From Formicarius rufipectus (taxonomy: Eukaryota; Chordata; Aves; Passeriformes; Formicariidae): a stretch of DNA of 64,000 nucleotides. Positions 52,201-63,692 of this stretch are shown in pieces. The stretch is taken from the NCBI GenBank assembly GCA_013399695.1, contig VXAU01000760.1:1364001-1428000 (forward strand). The letters run 5' to 3'. The notes under the pieces are model-generated. The model saw only the letters and a program-made list of their open reading frames with translations, was not told the DNA's origin and did no database searches. How positions within the stretch are numbered: position 1 is the stretch's first letter; every line of letters begins with the position of its first letter. The translations under genes and the position numbers were made by a program.

Positions 52201-53615
52201 TATTTGCAAACATGTTGTTGCACTAAAATGAAACCCTCTCTTCTATTACTATCAGTCAGATATTAGACATCCTGTAAACTTGGTTAGATTTGCTGAGTCA
52301 TTTACTTAGCAGAGCTTTTCACCCTGCTAATATTTCTGCCTATGTTACTGGTTAAAGGAACCAGTTTGTGAATATACCAATCCCCTCTATATCTATGTGA
52401 GAAAATGCTTTAATATTTCAGACCTTATTTGTCTGTCTGTAGGGTAACAGGTAACTCCTTCCCCTGCTAGCAGGAAACTGTGACACCACGTTAAATTGCA
52501 TCCTTCTCTCTGTCCAGCCACCTTTAACTTCCACAGGGGACAGAATAGCTGACTGAGGAAGTATGGGAAACTGAGCTCAGGAGAGATGAAAGAGGCTGAA
52601 CGAAAAATTATATAAAAACAAAATTTACTGCAGGATTTTTCTAAATAGTTTTCTTGCAGATGCAATAGTGTGTGCTGCACACGTTTTCTTTTTTAAGAAT
52701 AAATAATTTGCAGGTGTGTGAAGTTCTACTGCAACAAATATTTCAAACTGAAGCTACATTTTCCTCATATGATTCATATGCTACATTACAGCTTGCTTAT
52801 AAATTAAAGGAACAGAATATGATGTACTGCAAAGGAGTTGTATATTTCCTCTGCTAAGCTACAGTGGCTGTAAATCATTTCCATCACACTTCATTTTTAA
52901 TTTGAATTCATAAAAGGTTGTACATTGTGGTTTGAAATTAAAAAAAAAAGAAAAAAAAGATTAAAGGCTATAGACTTAAATGTTTATTAAAGGAAAAAAA
53001 AAAGCTGATCTGGAACTTCAGGAATTAAAATATATGTAAAATATAAGAAAGGAGAACAAGTAAGAATTCTAGTTAAGCCATGGGAATTTAATATGAAATT
53101 TGAGGTCTTCCACTATAGATGCATCTGCATTTGGCCAGGTGAGGGTGATAGGAGAAGGCAAAGGTGAGTAAATGGAAGGCCTAGAACAAGAGTGACCCTG
53201 TCCACACCCAGGTCAGGAATTTTGTGAAGTCAGTTTAGCCAGTTGGTAGCCAATCACTGAAGAAGTGGAACTTATGGAATTAAAAAGAAAGTAAAATTAA
53301 AAACTATTTGCATGAGGTGCCAGACCTTGTCCCTGCCCATCTGTAAACAGAGGCTACTAAACTGTCTGACCAAGCTGGACCTTCAGACATTATCATAACC
53401 TAATGAGGCCAGGTCCCAAGTGAAGCCTCAGATCTCATTTTGTGTAGCCTCAAGGTTATGTCTACACAGTAAAGGCTCTGGGATAGGCTTCAGTAATGAA
53501 CTTTAGGTGAAGCATTAGTGTTACTCTGCAGATCATGTTTCTATATAATAGGGACTCTATATTCACATTCTGCTTATTACACCTCTCATCTAATTTCACT
53601 ATCACTAATATGATG

Positions 53616-53630
53616 ACCAGCAGGGGGAAG
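53616..53630 (+). promoter_or_regulatory. CTCF-like motif
   Basis: ACCAGCAGGGGGAAG matches the core of the vertebrate CTCF consensus (CCAGCAGGGGGCGC type) except for AA in place of CG near the 3' end of the core. Single motifs occur by chance, so this is a candidate insulator or loop anchor only. Confidence 0.35.
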
Positions 53631-55564
53631 TAATTGTAATCACATTAACAGCAAAAAAATTAACATGGCATCAGACTAAAATTTTGTAAGTATGATAAAC
53701 TAGATTACAACTGCTTTTAATGTCTCTTTCAATAAGGTATTTTGTCCCTCAGTAACAACTTCACGGGCCTACTATTAATGGAAACAATAGCCCTGATTCT
53801 TCACATACAGGTTCATAATTCCATAAAAATTAGCAGCACCCACCTCATCTCTCCATCCATCTGTTTCAGTGGGAACATGTTTGAAACAAAGCATGTAACA
53901 TCGTTAAGAATGCAAGTGAATAGTTCAAGATTCTTTTTGTCTCCCACATAGAACTGCTTTAATGTTAACAATAGTAGCTCAAACTTCTCAGAACAAACTG
54001 GAAGCCTACACTTGAAATGGCGTGCCACATCTTCTCAAGAGGAATCAACCCCCAGTTCACATTCTAGTAGCTGGGAGTCTCCTTTTCCAAAACTTCCAAA
54101 AGTCTCCACAGAGGAGAATGATGTAGTACTGGAGATCTATACTCTGCTCAGAGTTTTAACAATTTTCACTTCTACTGCTTCCATAGGGAAAGATGAGTCA
54201 CAAAAACCCCTGAGCTCTCTGTTTTACAATTCTGACATTTTCTTAGAGAGTACTACATAGAGATCCCAGGTTTGCCCTCAGAGAATGACCCTGCAATAGG
54301 GTGTGTGTGTGGGCAGTATGACTATAAAATCAGAAATTTAAAATTCAGAAAACAAAAACCAGAAGGCAAACCTCATCATCATGCTTTTGTCTGCTTTACT
54401 TAAGCAGAAGACAGCAGAAAAACAAGAAGCTGGTAAATAACAGAAGTTTTAAAAGTTGACCATTATAACACACTTTTCTTAGTCTGATGTGGTGGCCAGG
54501 GACAATCGCCCCCTCAAATTCCATAGCTGACTGTGAGTTCAGCTGATGAAGGAAACCTCGGCCCTTTGCACACAAAATGATGGTCAGACCACATCAGGTA
54601 CTTTCAGGTGAGCAGGTCCTGGGCCACATCAACACTGCAAACATGGAGCAGTCAAGGTCCAGACCAGCTTCAGAGAGCCCAAGTGCAGCAGGCAAGACTC
54701 AGGACTGTCTTGCTCTTCAGTGCATGCTAAAGGTGAGATATCCATGTAAAATAAGCATAACGTTTGAGATGTGTATCCTGGAGAAGATGAGAATTTTTAC
54801 ACATCACCCAGGACCACTAACCCTGCACTTTGTGTCCGCAGCAAGTGCAGGGAAATCCCAGCCAGCAGGACCCAACAGGCAGCCTGAAGAATCATATTTA
54901 TATCAGGCACCCAAAGAATGTTGTTTTGCTGGGCATTTCCTGCTTGACTGGTTCTCTTCCTAACAACCAAACTTTGTTTGTCTTAATTTAAGATGTTTAT
55001 TTTTGCTGTGGTTGCAGTAAAGGCCCATGTCCTCATAAGCCACAACTTTCAGAAAACAATGCAGGGTAGGAAATCAGCTCCTAACAATGTCCAACAAACT
55101 GAGCCTGTAATATTTCTGCTGGGGACAGTGGCAAACTAATGAGCAATCTCCTAATTACTCAGAAGGTATTTAAGTAAGCATATTACCCCAAATGATGCTA
55201 AATTGACACCTCTTACAGGCAAACTGCTTAGTCACAGTTTAGCAGGAGCTGCAAACATCTATAGACTGTTCAGTCAATAAGCCTTTGTCAGTGATGGAAA
55301 ATCAGGGCAGGGTTTTTTTATATAGATGAAGTTTGTTTTGTCTTGCTTACAGTTCCACCCTGCTGAAAGCTCTTATTTATTACAGTCTGCCTTCCTAAAA
55401 AATTAAAGCCTTCCTTTGAAATCAGTGGGCACTGCAAGTACAAAATCAGTTTTTAAACAGAGGTCCAGAAGCAATGATGAAGGTTTCACAATAGCTTTCA
55501 CTTGCTGCAGTGTTTATGCACATATATATGAAGACTCAACATAAAAAAGCTTTACCTGCCCACC

Positions 55565-55582
55565 AAAAAAAAAAAAAAAAAA
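55565..55582. repeat. poly(A) run
   Basis: About 18 consecutive A. Confidence 0.9.
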
Positions 55583-56032
55583 TTGAAGTGAGCTTGAATT
55601 ATTTAAGGAAGATGCATAACTAAATACGTGCATTTTTAATACTAACTACAAAATCGAATAATATAGTTGAGTAAATACCAGTTATAGTTTGGATGTTACA
55701 TTGAAAATTAAGCATGAAGTGAATATATTGACTTTCTCCATGTTTTACACTTACAATATATGCTGAAAGATCCAGTGCAGTTAATTCAAGCTCCCTTATT
55801 TATTTCCATGAGCTCAGGACCAAATCTCCAGGTTTCACTATCAAGCAGCTGTGAGAAAACACTGGATTTTTTACACATCAGCTTCTGGTGGAGATGGGAG
55901 ACACTCTGGCCAGGATGGCCAGACTTTAAAAACACAAGGCAACAGAACAATGCCTTCCATGAGACCATACACCATTTCAGAGGAATATAGTTCAGCCACA
56001 AAACAATCCAAAGCACGAGTTTTTAATCTTAC

Positions 56033-56179
56033 CTGATAAACCAAAGCATTCAAACATTTCTCACAAGTATCGTGTCCAAGTCTTCTCTTCATAGACAGTA
56101 TTCTGAGAAGCAAGAAAGTTTTCCACTCAAACTTCTCAAGAAAAAGCAGCCTGATATCTGCTGATATCATCGCACCTCT
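56033..56179 (-). CDS. candidate internal exon, unidentified protein
   Basis: A 147-base minus-strand interval, exactly 49 codons in phase 0 to 0, with ideal borders: acceptor TATTTATTTATTTATCCTCAG and donor TATCAG/GTAAGA. The peptide runs from RGAMISADIRLLFLEKFEWK to GHDTCEKCLNALVYQ, a mix of charged and leucine-rich segments typical of helical proteins. It contains two CpG in codons. In phase 1, the phase in which exon 59987-60140 ends, it has an early stop. It therefore does not continue set A directly; it either starts a second gene's visible part or needs a linking exon. Confidence 0.52.
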
Positions 56180-58236
56180 CTGAGGATAAATAAATAAATA
56201 AATAAAAATAAGCTGTATCTATTGCTTCATTTTCAGAAATTTTGCAGTTTCATAAAACATGTTAAATTACCACAGAGCTTAAAGCTATATGTGCTATGCT
56301 AGCAGAAATACATTCAGAAACATGGGTATTATCAATTTTACTAGTCTCAAGCAATGGCAAGAGTAGGGTTGCCCCAGGAGGAGCCTGTGGCTGAGGAAGA
56401 CCATGGCACCAGACAAGCAGTGTCCTCCCAAGCAGGGCACACTCCAGCCGTGCCCCAGCTTGGCAAGCTGAGCCAGGTGGTTACAACAACAGGTCTCATC
56501 AATGGTCCAGCCATAATCAGGGAAAGGCAAAGTAACAAGTCATGTCCAAGGACAAACAGGCAAGCCCAAACAACAATGCCTGAATAGCAAGGAAGTAGAA
56601 CTGAAGGCCGGAGCTTAAATGGGGCTCCTGCAGCAATGAGTCTCTGTGGGGGCATGTCCTAGGTAAGGCTGGTCATGGCTGCCAAGGCCTATTGCATTTG
56701 GGGCTCTGACAAATAATTTGATTTAATATTAAAGAACCATGGAGGAAAACAGGAGACTGTTTTCTATTAAAACATATTTGTCGTTCTTATCAAGTCTGGT
56801 TCCTCACCACATCTTCTCTCTTTTTTATACTCTAGAAATTGAAATTACATCTATAAGTGATAACTGCTCTTCACAGAAACTGTGAAGTTCCAGCTGAATT
56901 GTGCTCAGCTACAGCCAGCTTGATAGGGCTAGAGTACCTAAGGAAAAAGACAGGACATTGCCAGGGATGAAAATAATTTGGGATATTATCAAACATACTG
57001 CATAATCTGAAAGTATCTCTTCCAAAGTCCAGCCAGAGTGCAACATAAGATTATGCAAATCTGCTCACATAGAAAGACCATAGTAATGAAAGTTGATATA
57101 TCCATTATTAATTTTGTATTTACTTCCATTGCTTTGCAATTAGGCATCATTCACTAACAACTCTACATCATATACTCTAGCCCCAAAATGAGGATTAAAG
57201 TACCTTTAATTTCACACTGTTATTGATAGTTCTTTTTACCACTATCCTAAAGGCCAGTGTTCAAAAAATTGACTCCCTGAGATGGAGTGGCTCACATTAT
57301 GGCTCAGTGTTTTATTTCATAAAAGGACTGCATTCCATTTGTTCCCTGCTTTAAGTTTTGTAATAGAACTGTGATAGAGCTAAGATATGCACATTGTATA
57401 GTCATCACTTTACAAGTTGATTTACAACCACACAAACCACTTAGAGTTCTCCAAAGAAGTTTTGAAGGCTTTAATATCAGAATCTTTCTCCAAGGTCTGC
57501 TTTGGTACCAATATTTGATTAAATTAAAACCTAATTATAGTCTAAAATGAATTATGTGCATTTTCTCTACATTAGACAGACCTATTTGCATTCCATGAAA
57601 GATTATTGGCATGGCAGAGTGCCATTTGATTCAGTTTAAATCAAAGAGGTCTCAATGGAATTTGTCTTTCTACCTACCAGCTCTCTGCCCAACATCAGTT
57701 ATATTTGTCTTTTCTATCAGGTGCCCAGGGGCTAAAGGTTTAGCCAGACTTCATTACATGAAGTAGATAGTGCATAAAACCATTTAATTAGTAGTAGCCA
57801 GTCCACTGAGCCATTGCTTGGCTTTGTTCCCATCTCCCCTGGTGCTGTTTACTAGACATTTTGCTCAGCTTTTGTTCCCAAGTGTGAGAGGCATTCTTCA
57901 GTAGCTGAAACCCATCATTAACTGTCTTCCCCTTCAGGTGTTCTCTTACTTGTTCCCAGGTATTTTGTTGAGCAGAAACTCACTAAAGCATAGCAGTGTT
58001 CATAACAATTAGTAAATGTTAATTATCTTCATCCAAGGAAAACTGTTCTTAAGTTACAAGCAGAACAATTGCGGTGTTTTAGCTGAAAACAATGGGATGG
58101 TATTTGGTTATTTGTTGGAGGTTATTCCAAGAGGTTCCTTGTTTTAAGGCATGAATCCCTATTGAGTCTGTATTGCTACAATGTATAAAAAGCAACACTG
58201 TTGTCTGCCACAAAATTTTGACAGAAATAATTTTAA
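56180..58236. other. spacer downstream of set A, with AAAT repeat and possible retroelement debris
   Basis: The AAAT tandem repeat at 56185-56210 overlaps the pyrimidine tract of the acceptor of exon 56033-56179. The stretch 56340-56720 is GC-richer and reads like an old dispersed repeat, but I cannot name it. Short exon-like minus intervals near 57.70 and 57.96 kb were seen and not called. Confidence 0.3.
56185..56210. repeat. AAAT tandem repeat
   Basis: Six or so AAAT units. On the minus strand these give the TATT units of a splice acceptor tract. Confidence 0.85.
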
Positions 58237-58242
58237 TTTATT
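58237..58242 (-). terminator. candidate polyadenylation signal of the set A gene
   Basis: AATAAA on the minus strand about 260 bases beyond the TAG at 58502-58504, with an overlapping ATTAAA at 58232-58237. It is the first AATAAA downstream of the stop. This would make 58584 to about 58.2 kb the terminal exon, with a 3' UTR of roughly 0.28 kb. In AT-rich DNA such hexamers are frequent. Confidence 0.4.
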
Positions 58243-58501
58243 AGAGAATGGAAGTGGCTTGGTCATTTATAAACAAGAGAAAGCAAGCAAGCAAACCAGG
58301 ATAGAAATGAAAAGCCCTGATCAATCTATAAGCTTCCCATATCCAGTTTTTGAATTTGTGGAAGCAATATGAATGCAGTAATCATAAATTAATAACATAT
58401 TTAAAAGTCCACAGAAATTGACACTTCAGGAATTTCCTGCTTCCTTCCTTGCTCCTGCAGCAGGACAGTTCTGTCTTTCCTAATCTTTAGGATTCTTACC
58501 A

Positions 58502-58584
58502 CTACAGGAGAGACAACCAAGCATCACTCTTCTCCAGCTTTGGATTCAAAAACTCTACGCCCAGAGACAGTTCTTGAGATGTTT
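58502..58584 (-). CDS. terminal coding exon of an unidentified gene (set A)
   Basis: The acceptor AACAATTTTCTGCTAG opens 26 codons ending at TAG (58502-58504). The incoming phase 1 matches the end of exon 59987-60140; with its leftover G the first codon is GAA. The other two frames hit stops. The peptide reads TSQELSLGVEFLNPKLEKSD then AWLSLL-stop. Two bases past the stop there is a strong donor-like GTG/GTAAGAATCC. Either that site is unused and the exon runs on to the polyA signal, or the exon is spliced and the stop is reached just before the junction. No family is recognised. Confidence 0.5.
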
Positions 58585-59986
58585 CTAGCAGAAAATTGTT
58601 TCCGGCTATCCAAGAGCTTTCTCTGTGTGCGTCTTCCTACGTGTTTTTATTATTCCTTTGATGCCACACCCTATATTTTCCCGAACCTATTTTTCTGTCC
58701 TTTATCTTCTTTAACCCATGAATCTTCATGAAGAGAAAAAAAATAGGAGGCTCTTCCCAGTCTCATTATAAGGGGCCATGTCAAACTGTAAATTTGGACC
58801 AAGCACCATGCTTTCCCTATAAATCATAAAATTAATATCTAAGAACATTTTTCTATTTGTCCCTGCAGATTACATCTCCCGCAGAGCTTATTCAAAGGGG
58901 ACATTGGAAAGGCTAGTGACCCACTTATTACATTACATTTAAGCACAGTGATTTGTTGATGCATTTTGGTAATAAGCATTTAGTCTGGAAGATTCCTCAT
59001 TGCCACTCTGAATTAATGTCGTAAACAAACTTTACAGCACCTTATATATTTCAAAATTAATATGATAAGAAGCTATTTGTCTAGTCTCCTCCATGGAGGC
59101 CATATAAACCAAATGAAATCTGTACTGAAAGACCAATCAGATTCTCAGTTAGAGATTTTTGTTTTCTGCATACAAGTCACTAGAATTTTTCTGAATTGCA
59201 CCTGCTGAGCCTGGAATGGAAAAGAGTCAATTGAGAGAATTAAGTGTTTTTCTGTTAACCCATATCTGTTAAATCTCTATTTGTTCTGCTCTTTTGTAAA
59301 AGGAAATCTGTTGGTAATTCTTCTGTGATTACTTCTAAAAATATAAGGTAAATCTGCTTATTACCTGTTACACTTCTACTTGTTGTGAAACAAGAGTGCT
59401 ACACACTCTTTTCTTTCAACAATTCCCTGATGTAGGAAATAGTTACTATCCCCATTTTAGATATGGAAAACCAAGGCATAGAGAAGCCTGGTTGGATATT
59501 AGTGAAATACCAACTCAAGTTCATGCATTAGCCATCAGGTGTCACTTTGTTTAGTAACCAACAGCGTGGGAATTCCTTTAAAGCACTGCCCACCACTTAA
59601 CAGCTGATTTCCATTAACAGCTTTATGCCCATCGTCTAATCAGCTGTCAAGATTTTCTTTGCTGTGTGACAGCTTTCTCACATTAAAGAACAAGATTATT
59701 TACAGGTTTCCAAGTTCGTTTTGCTGGGGTTTTTTTAATATAAATCTAGATTATGACTGACTAGAAGCATCACGGGTCTTAGCTGGGATAGGGTGTGGAG
59801 GTGTCAGAAAGATAAAGAAACTGAGTGAGAAGCAAGACATAATCAGCTACTGGCAACAGAAAGTAAGAAGTACTGCTATTTGTGGAGGGGTAAAGTTCAT
59901 TTGGCAGGGGAGAAAGTTTAGGAGTTTCTGAGGGCTGAGCTGCTGAGTTGCATGGGAAGAGAGACAGACAGACGTCAGCCGCTCAC
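58585..59986. other. intron of set A gene
   Basis: No accepted exon. The plus frame 58540-58731 (63 codons) overlaps the terminal exon on the other strand and is a shadow. Confidence 0.45.
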
Positions 59987-60140
59987 CTTGCACTGCCGCT
60001 TTTTCGCCCATTGACACAGCCAACGGTTTCCCTAGCCTTGATCCATCAGATGAGGCAGTGTGAGAATGAGTTTCCTGGGCACTGCTGAGACATCTAATGA
60101 TGTCTGTAGCATATCCATAGCTCAGCTGAATATGTGACAC
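59987..60140 (-). CDS. internal exon, unidentified protein (set A)
   Basis: 154 bases, phase 0 to 1, 51 codons. The acceptor is a long pyrimidine-rich tract (CGCACCCCTGCCTCTCTGCTGAG) and the donor is GTGCAAG/GTGAGC. The peptide starts VSHIQLSYGYATDIIRCLSS, beta-strand-like, then becomes polar (ETHSHTASSDGSRLGKP), as in a linker or disordered tail. Three CpG fall inside, against a CpG-poor background. An alternative acceptor (ACACTGTAG at about 60165) would shift the incoming phase. Both neighbours fit in phase with the version given. Confidence 0.58.
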
Positions 60141-61175
60141 CTCAGCAGAGAGGCAGGGGTGCGTGACTACAGTGTGAGATACATGACATCCAATACCTAA
60201 CATCCCCATCTTTTATTTCTGCTATAATGCTTGACCTTTTTGGAGCTAAAGAACTCTATTTTCTCTATTCAGTTCTTTTCCTGTCCTTTTCCAAGGTTAT
60301 CCATGAAGATGATTCTGTCTTCTTGCTTGCATAATATTTGCCATAGTGTCCATCCTTTCCTGAGCACTGCCATGGCCAGATCCTTGTTTGAGAAGTCCTA
60401 ACCACACAAAGAACACCTTGAGCCTGTTATGTCAGTCAGGTTCTTTGCCTGGCTGCTGTTATGATTAACATAAATATGCCCTTGAGAAAATAGAAAATAG
60501 CCATGCCTGATAAGATTCAAAGAATACGTAATTTTCTCTCATTCACTGGCCAGGGTTATGGACAAATGGCTGTATGTAGAAAAGGAATTACATTAAGCTC
60601 ATTAAAAATAATTTCATGGGAAAGAGAGGATTCACTTCTACAAAATGGTCTATGAGTGAAATAATAAAACATACATGCTTTTCTTTAGCAAGTCAGTGTA
60701 ATTTCTGTTTTATTGCTGGCACATTTATGATACAGGACACGTATCTTGATAAAAACCTCTATCTTACAAGCATGCTCAGCATTTGCTCATGATGAAGGAA
60801 GTAAGGGAAACATTTTCCTTCAGGCTATACCTAGGCATGTTCCCTACAAGAGTCACCAAATATGAGTCTTTAGTTATTGTAGACTGCAGTTGATATAAAA
60901 AATATGGACTGGTACTTAACCTGATTAGGTAGATAGTGTTTAAACATTATCTGAGCAGAATGACCAGTTAGTATTTACTTTAAAATTCTCATAATAAGGC
61001 TAAAGTATTAGATAATAGGTTATTTTTCTGATCCATTAGTATCTCTCTTCCAGCTTGCCAGTTAATTTGATATTCAGTATATCAGAGATAATTATCTTGT
61101 TATGAAACTATCTTGCTAAATGAAATATGCATTTGGAAAAGTTCATTAATACCATGATCATTAATTGGTCCTTAC
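60141..61175. other. intron of set A gene
   Basis: Nothing else is seen. The 120-codon minus frame (59847-60209) is the exon plus read-through on both sides. Confidence 0.5.
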
Positions 61176-61301
61176 CTGAATCTCACTGCTACAGGGACTC
61201 TTCAAATTGAATGACAGATTGCAGGTAGCTTTTTTAAGCGGAATTTTAACAGCCTCCATACATTGCAAACGAAGTCTAATGGGCCAAATCCTCTTCTCTG
61301 A
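61176..61301 (-). CDS. internal exon, unidentified protein (set A)
   Basis: 126 bases, exactly 42 codons, phase 0 to 0. The acceptor CTTTTTTTTTCTTTAAATATCAG and the donor GAGATTCAG/GTAAGG are both near ideal. The other two frames contain stops. The peptide runs SEKRIWPIRLRLQCMEAVKI, then KKATCNLSFNLKSPCSS: alternating hydrophobic and polar residues, which suggests beta strands. Two CpG lie inside. It joins in phase to 61652-61731 and 59987-60140. Confidence 0.62.
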
Positions 61302-61651
61302 CTGATATTTAAAGAAAAAAAAAGTTACAGTGTTTAGTCTAAACTTACTTTACACCAAGCTGTCAAGGTTCAGAACCGATCCCAGTTTGCTTTTTTTGTA
61401 TTAGGTGCAAGACCATATCTTCATCTTTGGAGGAAAAACATACACTGAAATAAGTCTCACTTTGCCTTTTGCTGAACACTGTTGCTGAGGTGCACACTGA
61501 GACATGCAGGAAAACCCTGACCTTAGGTTAATCAGCAGCAGTCTCACATACATGAGGTCCTCTCTTGCTCTGAAACATCCCCTACCCACTCTGATGTCCT
61601 CATAACTCTTCTGAGCTCAGATGAAACCTGCCAGTGTAGTCCTGACCTTAC
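61302..61651. other. short intron of set A gene
   Basis: About 350 bases between two phase-compatible exons, with good GT and AG borders. The minus frame 61401-61589 inside it has no splice sites of its own. Confidence 0.5.
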
Positions 61652-61731
61652 TTGGCAACTGAGATCCCAGCCGACTGCAGCGACGGATCTAGTCTTGGGA
61701 ATATCCAGGCACAGGTGCGGCTGGGATGGCT
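61652..61731 (-). CDS. internal exon, unidentified protein (set A)
   Basis: 80 bases, phase 1 to 0, 26 codons. The acceptor is ATGCAGTATCTGATTCAG and the donor TGCCAA/GTAAGGTC. The peptide reads PSQPHLCLDIPKTRSVAAVG then WDLSCQ. Four CpG in 80 bases is high for this window. A second frame (phase 0 to 2) is also open, so the frame assignment rests on the phase fit: it is the only open frame that links exon 63693-63845 (ending phase 1) to 61176-61301 (starting phase 0). Confidence 0.55.
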
Positions 61732-63692
61732 CTGAATCAGATACTGCATGTTCAATGGCCTTTACACCTTAAGTTGCACCTGCAGTGCACTGCTAAGCTG
61801 CCAGTCTGTAACATAAAACAACACAGTAATTGGAATAGCAGCTGGCTTGTGACCCATTAAGAGTCTTGCTCATACAGCTCACCCTCCCCAGATTGTTTCT
61901 GAGCATCTAAGTGAAACACTTTCTAAAAGTACAAGTAAAGGAAACCACAGGAGTCATGCTAAACCCCTGGAATACTGAATTTATTCACTTCTACCAACAC
62001 TGAATGAGTCCTCAAATCACAATGGATTTTGGACTCCCAGCCTCCACACCAGAATGCAGAAAGATTAAGCAGTATTTTCTCATACACAGAGCTATATCCC
62101 ATGTGATTAAAAGCAAATTAGATTCCTGATCCAACTTGTAGGATTAAGTATCTCCTAGAGAGATGACATGAGGCCTACAACATACTTATTATTAATAATT
62201 TTCTCATAAGAGAGTCCACACTGGGATTGACTATAAGTGCAAAGAACTATTTTGTCTTGGTCAGCATATTAATTGACTTTTTGACTTCTCTCATACAATG
62301 TAAAACAGCTTGCCTGCTGCAGCAAAGGAAGGGCATTTAACCAGCCAGCTGGTGAAGTCCTACATGACAGACACCTGTATCTGGAACAGTCATTTCAGAG
62401 TGCAGCAGTCATTTGCAAAACTTCAGCAAAGGAGAGTTCTTGAAAAACTGGCGAGTGCTGGCAGAGGGACACACAAGTATGTGTGGCTAAATTTGTGAAT
62501 GTAAAAGGAGAAAGGAGGCTCTTATAACTCTTTTAATCCTGCAGGAATTCTCTACAGGACTTCAGCATAGATCACTTTTATTTCCTTACCTTGGTAGCTT
62601 TCATTCTGCCAAAATGACACCTGATGCAGCATTTGAACAAAAAAACAAACAAACAAACAAAAAACACAACAACAATAAAACAAAACCCCAAACCAACCAG
62701 AAAACAAACAAACAGACAAAAATACCACCCCATACAATGCTCCTCTTTCCCTTTCAAAACCCAGTCCTAGATCTAGAAAAGTCAAACAATTTACTGTGTA
62801 TGACACGGTAAATGACACAGGTTAGTCAATTTTTCCAGATAAGAAATACTTCACAGAGATGGCAACAAGATGCAATTGGCAGCCCAAAACATGTTAGGTA
62901 CTGCACAATATGCTCTTTTAGGCTCTGTGAACAAACCTAGTCCTAGGGTACAACATATATATGTGACTCACACAGAAGCACTATTCTTTCTAATTAAAAT
63001 CAATAATAATAAAAAACAGTTCCTCTAATAAAATTACTAGTAAAAATATCATTAATGGCAGGCTTTGTAGCAAATTCTGTTGCTCTCCTGCTGTCCTCTG
63101 CACCTGCTGGCTGTCTGGAATAGCTTGCCTCCTGCCTTGTCCAGCTGTTTTAAATGATACTTCATTCAACAATGCTTTTAAATGACAGGAGTTCTGGGAG
63201 GCTGACTCTCCACGAAGTATGCTCAGTATGAAACTGCCTCTCTTTGTCCTGACTCACCTGTTTGCTCCAACTTCTAGTTTATTCATAGCTCCCTGCAGCA
63301 CCCAAATCAGTAGTAAACACAATGCAGTTCATCACAAAAGAATTCTGCCAAAACAACTTTGGATCAAATTATTTTAGTGATTCCTACCTTGTCCTCACTA
63401 CCACAGTGAACATAATTGAAGAAAAACATAAGTTGGTTTCTCAGGCTTTGTTGCTCCCCGGGTACCACAAAAATTAATTGGCCAGGCAGTGTTCACAGCA
63501 CAGGTTTCACCAAGTGAACAGGAAACCTCCTCACAGTGGATTTAACACAGAGCATGTACTAACCAGGAGGGTGAAGGGAATACTGAGATTCACCTTGTTG
63601 AACACAGCGAGCCTATTTAAAAGTAGCATAAGGGCAGGCTCAGTACTCGGTAGCTGAGCCTGAAAAATGGTTTGGGTAAATGTTGGAGTTAC
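61732..63692. other. intron of set A gene, with an A-rich tandem repeat
   Basis: Contains the CAAA-type repeat at 62638-62722. A 31-base minus interval at about 62.59-62.62 kb has strong borders but no compatible phase. A 66-base minus interval at 63588-63653 (acceptor ACCATTTTTCAG, donor AACAAG/GTGAAT) is open only in phase 0 and would need another frame for the exon upstream. Confidence 0.4.
62638..62722. repeat. CAAA/AAC-rich imperfect tandem repeat
   Basis: CAAA units pass into CAACAA and AACCAACC variants over about 85 bases. Read on the minus strand it is a long T/G pyrimidine-rich tract. Confidence 0.85.

Larger units (their letters stand above)
44001..56032. other. intron or intergenic, no gene accepted
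   Basis: A 12 kb stretch. GC-richer patches at 44390-44720, 47330-47960, 50690-50890 and 54530-54960 each carry open frames of 60-128 codons on the plus strand. None has paired splice sites with a distinctive translation. The segment 48700-48970 is AT-rich with ATTTGCATAATTTAATTACAT, an octamer-like and homeobox-like combination. The patch 51740-51800 has more CpG than its surroundings. Confidence 0.3.

Noticed and set aside
54577..54963. 128-codon plus-strand frame
   Set aside because: No recognisable domain and no exon borders; it lies in a GC-richer patch where stops are rarer.
63588..63653. 66-base minus interval, open in phase 0
   Set aside because: Requires a different frame for exon 63693-63845 than the one that chains through to the stop. 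Left as an alternative only.
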